A stretch of 32,554 bases of DNA from Lachnospiraceae bacterium (GTDB lineage Bacteria > Bacillota > Clostridia > Lachnospirales > Lachnospiraceae): NCBI GenBank assembly GCA_009774235.1, contig VSNJ01000031.1, positions 1-32,554 of the forward strand, given 5' to 3'. Positions 30,535 to 32,554 of the stretch are shown piece by piece. Within the stretch, counting starts at the first letter, position 1. Every line of letters begins with the position of its first letter. The notes beneath the pieces are model-generated. The model was not told the DNA's origin, did not search any database, and was given only the letters and a program-made list of their open reading frames with translations. The translations under genes were made by a program, and so were the position numbers.

Positions 30535-31662
30535 TTGAATAAATATAATAAAAGTATGATATTGGAATCTTTACAGTTGCCAGTTTTTAGTGATGTTGAA
30601 ACATTGGATGAAAAAGTACGACTTACAGAAAAATTAGTATACTATTTAACAAAAGAAGATGCGGAAGGAAGATATAAAGAGTTTAGCATTCCTAAAAAGG
30701 ATGGTACTACTAGAGATATTGCAGCCCCATGTGTATCTTTAAAACTAATGCAGAGATGGGTACTGGAAAATATATTGTATAAGGTAAGAGTTTCCCAATA
30801 TAGTTATGGCTTTAAAAGAGGAGAAAAGGGGTCTCCATTGGTCAGATGTGCAGAAAGACATAGAAATAATTTGTATATTTTGAAAATGGATTTGAAAAAT
30901 TTTTATCCATCAATAAGCAAAGAGAGAATTTTTAAGCAATTTTTGCAATTGGGATATAATTCTTATGCAGCAAATTTATTATCGAATATATGCACTTTAC
31001 ATAAAAGGTTACCACAAGGGGCAGTTACATCACCTTATTTGGCAAATTTAGTATGTTATAGGATGGATAAGAGGATAGCGGGGTATTGCAATAAACGAGA
31101 AATTACTTTTACAAGATATGCAGATGATTTAACCTTTTCATGTGATAATAGAGATAGTTTAAGAAATGTTTATGGAATGATTAAAAAAATTGTTGAAGAT
31201 GAAGGGTTTTTGTTAAACGAAAAGAAGACACAGTTTATGACTCCAAAAGTTCATAAAAAAATTCTTGGAGTTACTGTAAATGATGGCTTGTTAAAAGCAT
31301 CAAAACATATAAAGAAAAATATTCGTGCTATGATACATTATCAGATTATTACAGGAGATTATTCAGATAATGAGTTGATTAGGGGATATATAGCATATGT
31401 TAATTCCATTGAGGAGAATTACCATAAAAAGATTATCAAATATATTGAAAAGTTTTATAATGATCCAATAACATTGTTTCGGGATGCAGTGCAAAGTTTT
31501 AATGATAATAAGCTGTATAAGGAACTTCCCGATATGAAAGTTAATGATGTGTTGCATTTCGTTAATTATGCAGACGAGGAAGATTATTTAACAATGGTTT
31601 ATCAGGAAAGAGGAGATTATTTACTAAAGATGGGAAAAGAATTGGATGAGATATTAAAATGA
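30535..31662 (+). CDS. Retron reverse transcriptase
   Basis: About 375 residues from TTG 30535, chosen because AAAGGTGG (30516-30523) lies 11 bases upstream; GTG 30520/30523 overlap that site and ATG 30556 is far from it. RT motifs: ILKMDLKNFYPSI (first catalytic Asp), LPQGAVTSPYLANL, FTRYADDLTFS (YADD catalytic pair), LNEKKTQFM, ILGVTVND. The retron-specific X region reads LVRCAERHRNN (usually NAxxH), and the VTG box reads VTV, so both are slightly diverged. It copies the msd part of the adjacent RNA, priming from a 2'-OH of the branching G. Confidence 0.92.
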   Translation: MNKYNKSMILESLQLPVFSDVETLDEKVRLTEKLVYYLTKEDAEGRYKEFSIPKKDGTTRDIAAPCVSLKLMQRWVLENILYKVRVSQYSYGFKRGEKGSPLVRCAERHRNNLYILKMDLKNFYPSISKERIFKQFLQLGYNSYAANLLSNICTLHKRLPQGAVTSPYLANLVCYRMDKRIAGYCNKREITFTRYADDLTFSCDNRDSLRNVYGMIKKIVEDEGFLLNEKKTQFMTPKVHKKILGVTVNDGLLKASKHIKKNIRAMIHYQIITGDYSDNELIRGYIAYVNSIEENYHKKIIKYIEKFYNDPITLFRDAVQSFNDNKLYKELPDMKVNDVLHFVNYADEEDYLTMVYQERGDYLLKMGKELDEILK

Positions 31663-31750
31663 TTTTTCTGTTTTGAGAAGATGCTGTTTATTGAGATAAT
31701 AATTTTATTTCGCCTCAGTGTATAAACTTCATTCATTCAAAAGAGAATGA
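31663..31750. other. Short spacer after the retron
   Basis: No terminator of standard form is visible directly after the RT stop; nothing else supported. Confidence 0.3.
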
Positions 31751-31906
31751 CGAAAACGAATTGTAGTTGAATTTTACAATTTTCTGGAAGAAATAATACA
31801 GATGTATGGAGAAAGTGAACGCTTTGATGGAAAAGTTGAAATGGAGAAGCGTTTGATTGGAACTGGTTTGGTAATTAAAAAAGTAAGAGGGATTGCCAAC
31901 TTGTAG
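31751..31906 (+). pseudogene. C-terminal gene fragment, unidentified
   Basis: An open stretch without start, reading RKRIVVEFYNFLEEIIQMYG, then ESERFDGKVEMEKRLIGTGL and VIKKVRGIANL with a stop. The amphipathic, protein-like composition suggests the last 50 codons of a lost gene. An AATTGTA/TACAATT inverted repeat overlaps its beginning. Confidence 0.4.
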
Positions 31907-31941
31907 CCGGTATAAAAGTTTAATTTATTCTTGCAATTTTC

Positions 31942-31970
31942 TTGCAAAAAGTTGGATAAATGATTATAAT
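31942..31970 (+). promoter_or_regulatory. Promoter without a gene behind it
   Basis: TTGCAA 31942-31947, 17 bases, TATAAT 31965-31970. An 11-bp perfect inverted repeat ATGATTATAAT / ATTATAATCAT (31960-31970, 32009-32019) begins in the -10 box. No coding frame follows before the hairpin at 32067-32106. Confidence 0.5.
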
Positions 31971-31976
31971 GTATAT

Positions 31977-32107
31977 AACATCTGGAATTTCTATACGAAA
32001 TGATGTGTATTATAATCATATGGACACAAGATATAGTATGAACTATCGAGTTCGAATAGTAAACAGAAAGCTGGGAAGCCGCATAAACAGCGGATTTTCC
32101 GGCTTTT
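31977..32107 (+). ncRNA. Candidate small RNA or truncated RNA-gene region
   Basis: Between the promoter at 31942-31970 and a hairpin at 32067-32106 (AAAGC-GG..CCGC / GCGG..CC-GCTTT, loop ATAAACA) there is about 130 bases with no gene. GAGTTCGAATAG at 32049-32060 resembles a T-arm of a tRNA, so the stretch could also be the 3' end of a tRNA-like target left by integration. Neither reading is secure. Confidence 0.3.
32067..32106 (+). terminator. Hairpin terminator
   Basis: Imperfect but long stem around the loop ATAAACA: AAAGCTGGGAAGCCGC with GCGGATTTTCCGGCTTT, followed by TGAG; typical core of a factor-independent terminator although the T run is part of the stem. Confidence 0.55.
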
Positions 32108-32156
32108 GAGATGGGGCGTGATACCTTTTTGATACCTATATAATAGCAAGCCTTTA

Positions 32157-32507
32157 TTAATCCAAGGCTTTTAATAATTTGTCTCTTAAATCTCCGACAT
32201 GGCTATATTCTATGTATTCTATACTTCCTAAGTCGCTTATTGCGTTGGTGTTTTTATCTTTGATTATGATAACGGGCTTTCCTAATCCATATACTAAACC
32301 TTGTTCCAACATAACATTAGGATTAAGTCCTGATATGTTTATGATTGCCATTTTGCAGGCTTGTATCTGTTGACAAATTTTACACATTATATCTTTATTA
32401 GTGATTTCGTTATCTGCCTTATAATGTTCATAGCCTAAAGCATTTAACGCAGGAACAATACCATAATTATAGCTATCTAACGTGAGTTCGACAAAATAAA
32501 AATCCAT
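32157..32507 (-). CDS. NDT/TIR-like nucleotide-binding domain protein
   Basis: 116 residues from ATG 32507 (a TTG at 32540 would add 11 residues; neither has a clear ribosome binding site). Pattern: YGIVPALNALGYEHYKADN, then CQQIQACKMAIINISGLNPN, then VMLEQGLVYGLGKPVIIIKD. The N-P-N-V-x-x-E-x-G-x-x-x-x-x-G-K-P-V block is typical of small nucleoside-deoxyribosyltransferase/TIR-like domains used as defence effectors or sensors. It is short and lacks a partner domain, and its N-terminus may be trimmed. It lies opposite to the retron, about 500 bases away. Confidence 0.6.
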   Translation of the reverse strand: MDFYFVELTLDSYNYGIVPALNALGYEHYKADNEITNKDIMCKICQQIQACKMAIINISGLNPNVMLEQGLVYGLGKPVIIIKDKNTNAISDLGSIEYIEYSHVGDLRDKLLKALD

Positions 32508-32554
32508 AAGCAAGGTTCTATGGTATAATTTAACTGACAATTAAAAAAATTACC

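Overview
The window looks like an accessory (mobile) region of a low-to-medium GC Gram-positive gut anaerobe, most likely a member of the Lachnospiraceae/Clostridia. Evidence is the strong AGGAGG-type ribosome binding sites, sigma-A type promoters (TTGACA/TATAAT), the Firmicute-type lysis genes, and the ParM/MobC/MobA/DUF6040/TnpV gene set typical of clostridial integrative elements. The species call is inference; no core gene or rRNA is present.

Layout. (1) 1-2441: end of a prophage: C-terminus of a tail fibre with a self-cleaving S74 chaperone, a 30-residue holin-like toxin behind an attenuator-like leader, XhlA-like protein, holin, amidase endolysin, and a decayed C-terminus of a large serine recombinase. 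(2) 2472-5613: minus-strand genes, a PD-(D/E)xK-like nuclease and a two-gene operon of an unknown 215-residue protein with an XRE-ImmA/IrrE metalloprotease-like protein. (3) 5680-7980: a gene graveyard with pseudogene tails, an exact 69-bp duplication, a decayed leaderless-cas CRISPR-like array (three 37-nt repeats), and several strong terminators; one intact 50-residue gene. (4) 7979-9959: two small XRE regulators around an amidoligase operon. (5) About 10300-18760: an integrated mobilizable element of visibly higher GC: XRE repressor, excisionase, tyrosine integrase (with a catalytic Arg replaced by Gln), DUF5348, RHH protein, ParM/ParR with a centromere-like repeat cluster, an inverted-repeat-rich oriT candidate, MobC, MobA relaxase overlapping a DUF6040 membrane protein, and TnpV. 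(6) 18860-32554: a defence island: XRE, type I restriction-modification hsdM-hsdS(frameshifted)-hsdR, a run of accessory genes (DUF3800-like, 89-residue unknown, HEPN-like, AlbA_2/HATPase), then a complete retron.

The most interesting object is the retron at 29474-31662. It has a nucleoside-deoxyribosyltransferase-like effector with a C-terminal winged-helix-like part, closely resembling the Ec86/Retron-Eco1 effector in motif order; a reverse transcriptase with YADD; and, between them, an msr-msd RNA (30351-30530) whose a1/a2 stem (16 bp), candidate branching G, two msr stem-loops and long msd hairpin can all be read from the sequence. The a1 arm starts inside the effector stop codon and the a2 arm contains the ribosome binding site of the reverse transcriptase, so RNA folding and protein synthesis appear to be wired together. 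A second, unrelated-looking NDT/TIR-like protein lies just downstream on the opposite strand.

Several genes show damage that may lock the region in place: the frameshifted hsdS, the integrase R-to-Q change, and the many truncated phage gene tails.
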